DNA of 64,000 nucleotides from assembly GCA_934746645.1 (NCBI GenBank), contig CAKVFE010000001.1:62001-126000 (forward strand), in the 5' to 3' direction. The stretch's first letter is position 1. Each line of letters starts with the position of its first letter. This stretch comes from an uncultured Clostridia bacterium (lineage in GTDB: Bacteria > Bacillota > Clostridia > Christensenellales > UBA1242). Below the pieces are notes generated by a model, which was given only the letters and a program-made list of their open reading frames with translations, was not told the DNA's origin and ran no database searches. The position numbers and the translations under genes were made by a program. Shown here piece after piece: positions 55,723 through 64,000 of the stretch.

Positions 55723-57105
55723 ATGAACTCATTCCAATATTTTTTAGAACTAACCCACATACCTAGACCTTCTGGGAAAGAAGATAAAGTTGCTGACTGG
55801 CTTGTAAAAACAATATCAAAAATGGGATACAAAGTTTATAAAGATAGTTACAATAATGTTGTAGCATTTGTAGACAATGGTAAAAGCAAAACTGTTATTT
55901 TAGAAGCTCATACAGATATGGTTTGTGAAGTTAAAAACAATACAAAATTTGACTTTGATTTAGAGCCAATACACACTTATATACAAGGCGATTTTATCAC
56001 AGCACAAGATACAACATTAGGTGCTGATGATGGTTTTGGTGTTGCATTGATACTTAATATTTTAGAACACAATTTAAAAAAGTATCCCAACATTATTGCT
56101 GTGTTTACTACACAAGAAGAAACCAGTATGGATGGTGCAAAAAATCTTGATTTTTCAACTTTAAATGCTGACTATATGATTGGACTTGATGGCACTGAAA
56201 GTAACAATATTATTGTGTCTTGTGCAAGTGGATTATTTTTAAAGTTTGAGAAAAAACTAGAATATGAAATGTTGGATTGTGACACATATACTTTAAGTAT
56301 TAAAGACTGCTTGAGTGGTCACAGTGGCGAAGAGATACACAAAAACAGAGCCAACGCAATAAAAGAAATTTTTAATATAATTAAAGATGAAGACATAAAA
56401 ATCATTGATGTATTGGGTGGTACTAGAGATAATGTTATACCAGCCAACTGCACTATCAAATTGGCGACAAATAAGCCAATAGAAAATATTGTGGAAAAAT
56501 ATAAATCTAATTTTTTAAACAGATATCCTGAAGAAAAATTGGCAAATATTTCATTAATTAATAATGGTCGTCAAAAAGTAAAAGTTATTAATAATAGTAA
56601 CGATATTGTTAAATATATTAATGATTTTGACAATGGTGTTCTAGTTTTTGACAAAAACACACAATTACCACTTACATCTATCAATTTAGCAAATATAAAA
56701 ATAATTAATGATACATTATGTATAAACGCTATGTTTAGAAGTAATTTAAAAGATAATATTGAATATTATAAAGCATTATATATAGATAAAGCACAACAGT
56801 ATAACATAGAATGTGTAAGACAAGGATACGCTCCACTATATACATCTACCAACAATGCCGAACTTACTAAAATATGTATGGACACATACCAATCTTTGTT
56901 TGAAGTTACACCTATAATATCCAATATGCACGCAGGACTTGAAGGCGGTGTATTTGCAGACAACATACCCAACATACAATGTGTGACACTTGGTGCTGAC
57001 TTATACGATATACACACAATCAATGAACGATTGAAAATAAGTTCACTTACAAAGTTGGAAAAATGGCTTGATGCAATACTAACAAAAATAAGCAAAAATA
57101 ATTAA
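55723..57105 (+). CDS. pepD: Aminoacyl-histidine dipeptidase (PepD-like, peptidase M20C)
   Basis: 460 residues, close to the usual 480. Metal-binding residues are in EAHTDMVCE, TLGADDGFGVA and TTQEETSMDGA, and the C-terminal HAGLEGG; this order is that of M20C dipeptidases. The lid domain lies between residues about 205 and 390. PepD hydrolyses dipeptides such as carnosine or Xaa-His and supplies amino acids. Start ATG with ATGGAG. It begins a short plus-strand operon with the first HAD gene. Confidence 0.92.
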   Translation: MNSFQYFLELTHIPRPSGKEDKVADWLVKTISKMGYKVYKDSYNNVVAFVDNGKSKTVILEAHTDMVCEVKNNTKFDFDLEPIHTYIQGDFITAQDTTLGADDGFGVALILNILEHNLKKYPNIIAVFTTQEETSMDGAKNLDFSTLNADYMIGLDGTESNNIIVSCASGLFLKFEKKLEYEMLDCDTYTLSIKDCLSGHSGEEIHKNRANAIKEIFNIIKDEDIKIIDVLGGTRDNVIPANCTIKLATNKPIENIVEKYKSNFLNRYPEEKLANISLINNGRQKVKVINNSNDIVKYINDFDNGVLVFDKNTQLPLTSINLANIKIINDTLCINAMFRSNLKDNIEYYKALYIDKAQQYNIECVRQGYAPLYTSTNNAELTKICMDTYQSLFEVTPIISNMHAGLEGGVFADNIPNIQCVTLGADLYDIHTINERLKISSLTKLEKWLDAILTKISKNN

Positions 57106-57127
57106 TATTAAATTTATGGAGTAACAA

Positions 57128-57814
57128 ATGATAAAAGCAATTATGTTTGATTTTGATGGTACACTCACCTACAAAACTAAGAATACTTGGAAAGCAATTT
57201 GGGAAGAATTGGGATATAATATAAAAGACCCTAAAAGTTGTTATTCAAGTCAAATGAAACTATTTAATGATGGACTAATTGATTATCAAGGTTGGTGTGA
57301 TATAACTGCCCAATCATTTATAAAAAAGAATATGTCAAAAGACACTTTAAGTAATGTAACAAAAGATATTAAACTTATGAATGGATTTGATGATTTTGTA
57401 GAAACATTATCAAAACAGAATATAAAATTAAATATAGTTAGTGGCAACTTTACTGAAGTCATTATTAATGTCTTAAAAGATAAAACAAAATATTTTGAAA
57501 GTATTAATGCCAACAATTTGATATATGACAACAATGGATACTTAACAAAAATTATAGGTACAAATTATGACTATGAAGGCAAAGCAAAATTTATACAAGA
57601 ATATGCAATTTCACACAATATAAGTCCACAAGAAATTTGTTTTATTGGCAATGGCAATAATGATGAATGGGCATATAAATCTGGTTGCAAAACAATATGT
57701 ATAAACCCAGATGACACTAATCACAATGATAAAAATAAGTGGCACAAAAGTATAACTAATATTGATAATATCAACGATTTGTTACCACTTATATTTGAAG
57801 ATGAAACCCACTAA
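57128..57814 (+). CDS. HAD-superfamily phosphatase, copy 1
   Basis: 228 residues. Motif I is MFDFDGT with nucleophile Asp8 and general acid Asp10. Motif II is NIVSGN. The motif III lysine is in YEGKAKFI, and motif IV is FIGNGNNDEWA, the acidic pair. A helical cap sits between motifs I and II, as in subfamily IB (phosphoserine-phosphatase-like). The substrate is unknown. It follows pepD by 22 bases and is a paralogue of the gene at 58075. Confidence 0.88.
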   Translation: MIKAIMFDFDGTLTYKTKNTWKAIWEELGYNIKDPKSCYSSQMKLFNDGLIDYQGWCDITAQSFIKKNMSKDTLSNVTKDIKLMNGFDDFVETLSKQNIKLNIVSGNFTEVIINVLKDKTKYFESINANNLIYDNNGYLTKIIGTNYDYEGKAKFIQEYAISHNISPQEICFIGNGNNDEWAYKSGCKTICINPDDTNHNDKNKWHKSITNIDNINDLLPLIFEDETH

Positions 57815-58021
57815 TTGGTTTTATCTTTTTTTCACTCTATATTTTATTTAAAAACTAATTTGTTTATTTTTCTATATCCATTTTTTTATTTTGCTATCCT
57901 TTTAGCTTTATATTTCACTACCCTATAATTATTTTTTAACCAAAAACTGATTAGTTGCTTTTACCACACCACCAAAATAAATTATATATATAATTATTAT
58001 ATACTTTATTAAATTTGGGTA

Positions 58022-58050
58022 TTGAAACATTGATAAAGATATGATATAAT
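58022..58050 (+). promoter_or_regulatory. SigA-type promoter of the second HAD gene
   Basis: TTGAAA (58022-58027), 17-base spacer, perfect TATAAT (58045-58050), 24 bases before the ATG. Confidence 0.8.
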
Positions 58051-58074
58051 TTATCAAAATCGGAGGTAGAAATT

Positions 58075-58839
58075 ATGCCAGCAATTATGTTTGATTTTGA
58101 CGGAACATTAACATATAAAAGCCCTAACATTTGGAAGCGTCTATGGCAAGACTTAGGATATAACACAGGCACAGGTAGTTATTTTAGCTGTCTATTTATC
58201 CAATTTATGTTAGGTAAAATTAATCACAAAGAATGGTGCGATTTAAGTTGTGAAGAATTTATGAAAGCCGGACTTTCTAAAAAAGAGATTAGAAACATCA
58301 CTAAAGAAATCAAATTGATAGATGGTGCTGAAGAAACTTTTAAAAGTTTGAAAGCTGCTGGTATAAGTTTACATATAGTAAGTGGCAACTTTGAGGATGT
58401 TGTACTAGAAGTTTTGGGAGACAACGCAAAATATTTTGATAGTATAAACTGCAACAAGTTTGTATATGACAAAGATGGTAAAGTAACCGGTATTATTGAT
58501 ACCAAATATGATTTTTCTGGTAAAGCTGACTTTATTAATGAATATAAAGAGAAAAATAATATTAGTGCTTCAAATATTTGCTTTGTTGGTAATGGCGACA
58601 ATGATGAATGGGCATACAAATCAGGTTGTAAAACAATATGTATCAATCCTGAAGGTACAGACCATACAGACACAACAAAATGGAAGCGTGCAATACCTCA
58701 CTGCACTAACCTAACTCAAATTTTGCCAGAAGTTAGACATTTGCAATTAAAATTGCCTAATGTTGTATATCAAATACCAAATGTTGCAAAAACAACTGCA
58801 ACAGCACATAATCTAAAAGACAATGGTAAATCAAAGTAA
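58075..58839 (+). CDS. HAD-superfamily phosphatase, copy 2
   Basis: 254 residues. Same motif order as copy 1: MFDFDGT (Asp7, Asp9), HIVSGN, FSGKADFI and FVGNGDNDEWAYKSG. The segment KSGCKTICIN is identical in both copies and the two align almost without gaps, so they are products of a local duplication. Copy 2 has about 30 extra C-terminal residues rich in Asn, Ala and Lys. Start ATG with GGAGG. It has its own promoter and terminator. Confidence 0.88.
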   Translation: MPAIMFDFDGTLTYKSPNIWKRLWQDLGYNTGTGSYFSCLFIQFMLGKINHKEWCDLSCEEFMKAGLSKKEIRNITKEIKLIDGAEETFKSLKAAGISLHIVSGNFEDVVLEVLGDNAKYFDSINCNKFVYDKDGKVTGIIDTKYDFSGKADFINEYKEKNNISASNICFVGNGDNDEWAYKSGCKTICINPEGTDHTDTTKWKRAIPHCTNLTQILPEVRHLQLKLPNVVYQIPNVAKTTATAHNLKDNGKSK

Positions 58840-58847
58840 AATATAGA

Positions 58848-58876
58848 CAACACTTAAATTAGTGTTGCCTTTTTTA
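58848..58876 (+). terminator. Intrinsic terminator of the second HAD gene
   Basis: Stem CAACACT / AGTGTTG (58848-58854, 58861-58867) followed by CCTTTTTT. Confidence 0.75.
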
Positions 58877-58955
58877 TTTTATAAATATAGATAAATTGCT
58901 ATATAATTGTTGAAAATATTGATACAATAAAAGAAAAAGTGTGGAGTTAAAGTTT

Positions 58956-60014
58956 ATGGTAGAAATTAAAGAAGAACTTGATTTACATAATGATAACGGC
59001 GAATTAAATATTGCTGGATACAGCAAAGAAATGTTGCTTAAATACAACAGAGATAGAATTAAAGCTTCAAAACTTAAGATTAAAGAATGGGACTATTATT
59101 TAATATACAACAATGATTATGCTGTAGCATTGACTGTTGCAGACAACTCCTATATGGGATTATTGTCAGCATCAGTTATCAGATTTAACGAAAAAACAGA
59201 AAAAACCACATCAATAATGACACTATTCCCTATGGGAAAACTTAACACAGTATTAGAAACTAAAGAACATATAAATATGCCATCAACTTCTAAAACTGGA
59301 GATATAATTGTTAAAAACAATAAATGCGATATACGATTTATGCACGATGGCAAAGATAGAAAATTGTTTTGTTGTATGCCAAACTTTGACAAAAAGAAAA
59401 CATTGGAAGTAGACATCACATTATCACAAGAGCCAAAACAAAATATGGTTATTGCTACACCATTTAAAGAAAACAAGAAAGCTTTTTATTACAATCAAAA
59501 AATTGTTGGGTTCAAGGCTCAAGGCACTATAAAAATAGATAAAGAAATAATAGAATTTAAAAAATCCGATTCGTTTGGACTTTTAGATTGGGGTCGTGGT
59601 GTATGGACCTATAAAAATACTTGGTATTGGGGTGCTGGTATGGGCACAGTCAATGATAAAGTATTTGGATTTAATATTGGTTATGGATTTGGAGATACTA
59701 GCAATGCAAGTGAAAATATGCTTTTTTATGATGGAATCGCACACAAATTGAATCAAGTAACATTTAATATTCCTACTAAAAATGGTAAAGATGACTTTTT
59801 ATCCGATTGGACATTTACATCTAATGACAAACGCTTTGAAATGACATTTAAACCTATTATCAATCGACACGCTGACACTAATGCCCTAGTACTAAGAAGT
59901 AATCAAAATCAAGTATTTGGTTATTTTACAGGATACGCAGTACTTGATAATGGAGAAAAACTAGAAATTAACAACCTTTTGGGATTTGCTGAAAAAGTAT
60001 ATAACAAATGGTAA
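58956..60014 (+). CDS. DUF2804-family protein
   Basis: 352 residues from the ATG at 58956, with GGAG 9 bases upstream; a GTG at 58941 would put that site inside the gene. The protein is beta-rich, with LLDWGRGVWTYKNTWYWGAG near residue 225, the hallmark motif of DUF2804 proteins, and a concluding GYAVLDNGEKLEINNLLG. The family is distantly related to lipocalin-like hydratases; its biochemical role is unknown. It follows the second HAD gene after a terminator, on the same strand. Confidence 0.85.
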   Translation: MVEIKEELDLHNDNGELNIAGYSKEMLLKYNRDRIKASKLKIKEWDYYLIYNNDYAVALTVADNSYMGLLSASVIRFNEKTEKTTSIMTLFPMGKLNTVLETKEHINMPSTSKTGDIIVKNNKCDIRFMHDGKDRKLFCCMPNFDKKKTLEVDITLSQEPKQNMVIATPFKENKKAFYYNQKIVGFKAQGTIKIDKEIIEFKKSDSFGLLDWGRGVWTYKNTWYWGAGMGTVNDKVFGFNIGYGFGDTSNASENMLFYDGIAHKLNQVTFNIPTKNGKDDFLSDWTFTSNDKRFEMTFKPIINRHADTNALVLRSNQNQVFGYFTGYAVLDNGEKLEINNLLGFAEKVYNKW

Positions 60015-60038
60015 AAATATTTATTATAATATAGACTA

Positions 60039-60082
60039 AAAAAGGCTTAAAATATGAATTAACTCATATTTTAAGCCTTTTT
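60039..60082. terminator. Bidirectional intrinsic terminator
   Basis: A perfect 19-bp stem (arms 60039-60057 and 60064-60082), 6-base loop, with A and T tracts at the ends. It serves the convergent DUF2804 and AlkD-like genes. Confidence 0.9.
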
Positions 60083-60084
60083 AT

Positions 60085-60771
60085 TTAAACTATTTTTTTC
60101 ATTTTTCTTAACATTGATTTTTGTTGTGATGTAATACGAAAACTTTCTATACACTTTTGAATTGTTTTGTTATAAGTAAATTTGTCTAAGTCACAGTCCT
60201 TAAATTGGTTTAGTGTCATATCAAAATTTTTAACAAAACACACAGACAATGCCCACGCTAAAGCCATATTAACATAATAGTCGTTACTTTTAATATTTAA
60301 CAATACATTTAAAGATTTTTGGATATATTCTTCGCCCAAACAATAATCCATAAGTATAACTATACCTGAGCGTCTTACAAATTGTTGTGTTGAGTCGCAA
60401 AGTTGTAAAGCCATATTATAAGTTTTGGCAATATCATTTTTCATAAACTTGAAAGTTGCCATAACACAATCACATTCTGACCAATCTTTTATAAGTAATA
60501 TATAGTCGTTTGCAAGTTGATATTTTTTATCATCAGAGTCTTTTAAATAACCAATAACAAAACCTTGCAACAAAATTTCTTCATAATAATATAGTTGGTT
60601 ATTTTTTAAAAAATTATATGCATCAGTTTTTGCAATTTGTTTGGCTATTTCTCTTAATTTAGGTATTCTTACGCCTATCATAGGATGTTCGTTTTTTGCA
60701 ATGCTACTATTAAAATCTCTATATTTTGGCTCTGCTAAAAGTTCAAGAGTTTGTCTAATATTATTTTCCAT
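60085..60771 (-). CDS. AlkD-like DNA alkylation repair protein
   Basis: 228 residues, the size of AlkD. It is built of HEAT-like helical repeats, with HPMIGVRIPKLREIAKQI near residue 30, IKDWSECDCV near 110 (the W-x-x-x-D lesion-recognition region) and STQQFVRRSGIVILMDY near 145. AlkD-family glycosylases remove N3- and N7-alkylated purines without flipping the base. The family assignment is clear from the motifs; activity is inferred. Monocistronic, with a terminator shared at the 3' side. Confidence 0.85.
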   Translation of the reverse strand: MENNIRQTLELLAEPKYRDFNSSIAKNEHPMIGVRIPKLREIAKQIAKTDAYNFLKNNQLYYYEEILLQGFVIGYLKDSDDKKYQLANDYILLIKDWSECDCVMATFKFMKNDIAKTYNMALQLCDSTQQFVRRSGIVILMDYCLGEEYIQKSLNVLLNIKSNDYYVNMALAWALSVCFVKNFDMTLNQFKDCDLDKFTYNKTIQKCIESFRITSQQKSMLRKMKKIV

Positions 60772-60803
60772 ACAATCATTATATCAAACAAGTTTAGTTA
60801 TTA

Positions 60804-60835
60804 AAAGAAAAAAGACGGATTTTTAAACCGTCTTT
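60804..60835 (-). terminator. Intrinsic terminator of spoIVA
   Basis: Stem AAAGACGG / CCGTCTTT (60811-60818, 60828-60835), followed on the minus strand by TTTTC and T-rich sequence. Confidence 0.8.
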
Positions 60836-60903
60836 CGGAATGAATATGATTAACAATGTTGTCATTGATTAATCCTAAAATAATATCTGTTACAATTATT
60901 TAA

Positions 60904-62382
60904 TTATAACAAAATACAAATCACGCCACCCTTGCCTTCATTGACAATACGGCCAAGAGTTTTACGCATTTTCTTTTGGACTTCGGTAGGCATAGAAACC
61001 AATTTGTTTTGCAATCCTTCATTGACTAAAGAACTCAAACTTTTACCAAACATCTTTGTTTCCCATATTCCTTGAGGATTGGTATCAAACTCAGACATTA
61101 AATAATTGACTAGATCTTCAGACTGTTGTTCGCTACCAACAATTGGACTAACTTCGGTATTAATGTCAACTTGCATTAAATGTAAACTTGGTGCACTTGC
61201 TTTTAATTTTACGCCAAATCTACCACCTTGTTTTACCATTTGAGGTTCTTCCAACTTCATATCATTAAGTGTTGGGTAAACAACACCATAACCTGTTTCT
61301 TCAACTTGTTTTAAAGCATCTTTAAACTTATCATATTGAGTCTTTGCCTCAGTAAGTTGTTTGATATAACTGATTAAATGATAATCACTTGAAATATCAC
61401 AACCACATTCTTCACTAAGGACTCTATAGAATAATTCTGGCTTAGGAACAATATCAATAACAACTCTACCTTCCCCAGCTATAATTGTTACATTGGTTAC
61501 TGGTTCAAAATTTTCGCTATTTTCAAACAACATTAATCCATTGTCAAAATCACCGATTTTGCTAGAGTTGTTGGCTACTTCCATAACTGCATTAACAATC
61601 TCTTGTATGTATTGGTTTTCGTATGGTAAAGCACCCAACCAACGAGGCATATTGACATCAATAGATACAATAGGAAATTCATTAAGTACACTAGCAAAAA
61701 TAGTTGTTATATCTTCTTCACTAAGTTTGCTAACATCTAATGGTAATACTTTTTTATCATATTTTTCACTTAATGATGATGCTAATTTTTGACATTCTTC
61801 ACTATATGGTTGTTTGGAGTTAAGTACAATAACAAATGGTTTTCCACACTTCTTTAATTCTGCATAAACCTTTTCTTCTGCTTTTAAATAAGCAAATCTA
61901 TCTATGTCTGTGATTGTACCATCTGTAGTTACCATAATACCAATTGTACTATGATTGGTTATTACTTTATTAGTTCCTATTTCGGCAGCTTCACTAAATG
62001 GTAATTCTTCATCACTCCACGGAGTCTTAACCATACGAGGTTTGTTGTCTTCAACATGGCCTACTGCACCATCTACAAGATATCCCACACAATCCACCAA
62101 TCTTACATTGAGATTGATACTATCATTAAGTGTTATACCAACAGCTTCATTAGGTACAAACTTAGGCTGTGTAGTCATTATGCTTTTACCATCTCCACTT
62201 TGTGGGATTTCGTCAATTGTTCGTTCTTTTGCATTAACATCAGTAATATTAGGTATAACTAATGTATTGAGTACATTTCTAATAAAAGTCGATTTGCCAG
62301 TACGAACTGGGCCTACGACTCCAACATATATATCTCCGTTAGTACGCTTAGCTATATCGGAGTAGATATCATAACTGTTCAT
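60904..62382 (-). CDS. spoIVA: Stage IV sporulation protein A (SpoIVA)
   Basis: 492 residues from the ATG at 62382, identical in length to Bacillus SpoIVA; GGAGGG lies just upstream. The Walker A motif is GPVRTGKST (residues 24-32), and further on RLVDCVGYLVDGAVGH provides the Walker B/switch. Long conserved family stretches include STIGIMVTTDGTITDIDR, and the C-terminus GGVICILL matches the polymerisation end. SpoIVA is an ATPase that polymerises on the forespore surface as the base of the spore coat. Preceded by a SigE-like promoter. Confidence 0.96.
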   Translation of the reverse strand: MNSYDIYSDIAKRTNGDIYVGVVGPVRTGKSTFIRNVLNTLVIPNITDVNAKERTIDEIPQSGDGKSIMTTQPKFVPNEAVGITLNDSINLNVRLVDCVGYLVDGAVGHVEDNKPRMVKTPWSDEELPFSEAAEIGTNKVITNHSTIGIMVTTDGTITDIDRFAYLKAEEKVYAELKKCGKPFVIVLNSKQPYSEECQKLASSLSEKYDKKVLPLDVSKLSEEDITTIFASVLNEFPIVSIDVNMPRWLGALPYENQYIQEIVNAVMEVANNSSKIGDFDNGLMLFENSENFEPVTNVTIIAGEGRVVIDIVPKPELFYRVLSEECGCDISSDYHLISYIKQLTEAKTQYDKFKDALKQVEETGYGVVYPTLNDMKLEEPQMVKQGGRFGVKLKASAPSLHLMQVDINTEVSPIVGSEQQSEDLVNYLMSEFDTNPQGIWETKMFGKSLSSLVNEGLQNKLVSMPTEVQKKMRKTLGRIVNEGKGGVICILL

Positions 62383-62408
62383 ATTTCCCTCCACAGTAGT
62401 ATTACAAA

Positions 62409-62437
62409 ATTGTATGAAAGGAAAATATTATTTATGC
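62409..62437 (-). promoter_or_regulatory. Putative SigE-dependent promoter of spoIVA
   Basis: On the minus strand GCATAAA (62431-62437), 14-base spacer and CATACAAT (62409-62416). The -10 is identical to the SigE consensus (CATACAAT) and the -35 agrees at five of seven positions (consensus K-M-ATATT). It lies after the plsY terminator and 26 bases before the spoIVA start, as expected since spoIVA is SigE-controlled in Bacillus. Confidence 0.65.
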
Positions 62438-62444
62438 AATAAAA

Positions 62445-62468
62445 AAGAAAGTTTTTTCAAACTTCCTT
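62445..62468 (-). terminator. Intrinsic terminator of the der-plsY operon
   Basis: On the minus strand AAGGAAGTTT pairs with AAACTTTCTT (10 bp, one G-U pair), followed by a T-rich tract. Confidence 0.7.
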
Positions 62469-62481
62469 TTATATTTTTATA

Positions 62482-63324
62482 TTAATTATTATCGTTATTA
62501 GATACATTGTTATCTTCAACTACTTCTATAGTATTATCTGTATCTTCGACATTGTCATCTTTGTCATCATTAGGTACACTATTTTCTTCTGTTAGATTAG
62601 ATTGTTGTGTATCTACAACTTGATCATCTTTTTCTTTATTATGTTTATGTTTGTTTTTAATATTGTTGATACGATCAACATCTTTTTGTGCAACAGCTTT
62701 TATATCAATAACATTTTCACGCTTTTCTAAAAGTCTTTTGATATTGGATCTATGTGCCCAAACAATCAAAAACATAACTACATAAATAATTACGAGTCCA
62801 ACATAGTTGTGTTCTAGACATAGCATAACTGTATCAACTATCAAGTATATAATTGCACAAATCAAACTACACAAACTACCAATACGAGTAATAGCAAACA
62901 AAATAATGTATACGCCAAAGATAGCAAGTGCAATATATGGATGTGCAACCATACAGAATCCCATAGTAGTTGCAACCCCTTTGCCACCTTTAAACTTATA
63001 CCATACTGGGAAGCAATGTCCCACAACTGCACTGATACCTGCGATATAAATTGCACTTCTTGCGACTACTCCGCCATCAAAGCCACCAAATAGGAAAAAT
63101 CCACATATAGCAGGAATTGCACCTTTAAGAGCGTCTAATGTAAGGTTAAGAATACCAAAGAAAAATCCGTGATTTCTTAACATATTCATTGATCCCGGAT
63201 TACCACTACCGGCACTAGTTATATCTTTTTTCTGTGTTTTGGTAAGTATTTTTGCAAACATAATACTTCCCATTAAATAAGAACCTATAATTAGTCCTAC
63301 ATATTTTAAAACAGTAATCCACAT
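62482..63324 (-). CDS. plsY: Glycerol-3-phosphate acyltransferase PlsY with acidic C-terminal extension
   Basis: 280 residues, compared with about 200 for typical PlsY. Motif 1 is GSYLMGSIMFAKI, motif 2 includes SGNPGSMNMLR and the third is FKGGKGVATTMG, all from the acyl-phosphate:glycerol-3-phosphate acyltransferase family. There are about five membrane helices up to residue 190. The remaining 80 residues are a very hydrophilic Asn/Asp/Glu/Val-rich cytoplasmic tail with no counterpart in the standard enzyme. PlsY makes lysophosphatidic acid from acyl-phosphate. Start ATG with AAGGATG inside the der 3' end. Confidence 0.93.
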   Translation of the reverse strand: MWITVLKYVGLIIGSYLMGSIMFAKILTKTQKKDITSAGSGNPGSMNMLRNHGFFFGILNLTLDALKGAIPAICGFFLFGGFDGGVVARSAIYIAGISAVVGHCFPVWYKFKGGKGVATTMGFCMVAHPYIALAIFGVYIILFAITRIGSLCSLICAIIYLIVDTVMLCLEHNYVGLVIIYVVMFLIVWAHRSNIKRLLEKRENVIDIKAVAQKDVDRINNIKNKHKHNKEKDDQVVDTQQSNLTEENSVPNDDKDDNVEDTDNTIEVVEDNNVSNNDNN

Positions 63325-63326
63325 AA

Positions 63327-64000
63327 TTAAACATCCTTTTCCTTCTTGCTATTAACTAGCAATCTAATAGGAGTTCCTTTAAAATCTACTGCATTGCGTA
63401 TACAATTTTCTAGATATCTTAAATATGAGAAATGCATTAATTCTTTATCGTTAACAAACAAAACAAATGTAGGTGGATTGGTTGATGGTTGAGTAATATA
63501 GTATATCTTCAATCTTCTACCATTCTTTGTTGGAGGTTCGTTGGTAAGAACTGCATTTTGTAATATTTCATTTAAAGTACCTGTTGTTATTCGTCTACTT
63601 GCATTAGCTAATACAGTATCAACAGATTCCATAAGTTTGTTGATTCGAAGTCCAGTCAATGCACTACCATATAGTGGTACATAATAATCCATAAACTTTA
63701 AATCTTCACTTAGTTTGTCATTAAACTTATTCATAGTATAAGTATCTTTTTCAACTGTATCCCACTTATTCATAAGTATAATACTTGGTTTGCCTTCTTC
63801 GTGTATAAAACCAGCAATTCTAACATCTTGTTCGCTAAGGTCTTCAACACTATCTACTACTAGTACAACAATATCAGCTCTTCTTATAGCATCAAAACTT
63901 CTAATAACGCTATAAAGTTCAACAGAGTCTTTATCTATACTTCTCTTTCTTCTAATACCTGCTGTATCTATAAGCAAATATTCCTTACCATTATACTTAA
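63327..64000 (-). CDS. der: Ribosome-assembly GTPase Der (EngA), C-terminal part
   Basis: The visible part covers about 224 codons and is truncated by the window edge. It begins before YLLIDTAGIRRK, the G3 motif of the second GTPase domain, and contains the G4 motif NKWD. The last 100 residues form the KH-like C-terminal domain, with RRLKIYYITQPSTNPPTFVL, characteristic of Der. Der acts in 50S subunit assembly. The internal TTG at 63977 is not a start; the frame is open to the edge. plsY follows after 2 bases. gpsA, often found with this pair, is absent. Confidence 0.95.
   Translation of the reverse strand, partial: KYNGKEYLLIDTAGIRRKRSIDKDSVELYSVIRSFDAIRRADIVVLVVDSVEDLSEQDVRIAGFIHEEGKPSIILMNKWDTVEKDTYTMNKFNDKLSEDLKFMDYYVPLYGSALTGLRINKLMESVDTVLANASRRITTGTLNEILQNAVLTNEPPTKNGRRLKIYYITQPSTNPPTFVLFVNDKELMHFSYLRYLENCIRNAVDFKGTPIRLLVNSKKEKDV

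Overview
The window is low-GC DNA from an endospore-lineage Bacillota, most likely an uncultured gut-type Clostridia. The clues are conserved Firmicute gene orders (dnaG-rpoD-trmK; yqfC-yqfD-ybeY-era-yqzL-recO; rplU-prp-rpmA; der-plsY-spoIVA), sporulation genes (spoIVA, yqfC, yqfD), an L27 with a cleavable N-terminal extension plus its protease Prp, strong AAGGAG-type ribosome binding sites, and several TTG or GTG starts. The species cannot be named from sequence alone. About three quarters of the genes lie on the minus strand.

Layout. 1-17460: one uninterrupted minus-strand reading frame that runs off the left edge, at least 5,820 codons, encoding a giant surface protein with a signal anchor, GLUG-like repeats and a glycine-rich block of about 330 residues. 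17461-18485: AT-rich gap holding the promoter of the giant gene and the terminator of the next operon. 18486-22741: dnaG-rpoD-trmK-zinc-ribbon operon. 22742-23299: a gap with two tandem copies of a structured repeat of about 176 bp. 23300-28045: pyruvate phosphate dikinase and a BspA-type leucine-rich lipoprotein, each with its own promoter. 28261-34298: two operons, yqfC-yqfD-ybeY-era-yqzL-recO and nfeD-floA-membrane protein. 34807-37937: ogg plus a NYN-domain protein, then the rplU-prp-rpmA ribosomal operon. 38023-43192: small accessory genes (ferritin-like helical protein, XRE regulator) among housekeeping genes (smr-like, rsmD, alr, a methyltransferase, dut). 43374-43449: tRNA-Lys(CUU), the only RNA gene recognised with confidence. 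43555-48185: Rsm22-like methyltransferase, GNAT acetyltransferase, a membrane-protein pair divergent from a TetR regulator, and a TPR protein. 48327-55476: accessory surface and membrane genes (Asp-box propeller protein, MATE/cytidylate-kinase-like fusion with a structured leader, two unrecognised proteins). 55723-60014: plus-strand peptidase, two paralogous HAD phosphatases and a DUF2804 protein. 60085-64000: AlkD-like protein, spoIVA with a SigE-like promoter, plsY and the 3' part of der.

How the genes fit together. Replication, transcription and translation genes (dnaG, rpoD, rplU, rpmA, prp, rsmD, trmK, era, ybeY, der) sit in compact operons bounded by clear intrinsic terminators. Three large exported proteins (giant GLUG/Gly-rich protein, BspA-like lipoprotein, Asp-box propeller with a Listeria-Bacteroides-type C-terminal repeat) suggest a surface adapted to host or polymer contact. 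The less ordinary items are the giant gene, the duplicated structured intergenic repeat, the MATE-kinase fusion with its hairpin leader, and a possible small RNA between two terminators at 34490-34600. I did not find a convincing new defence or biosynthetic system.
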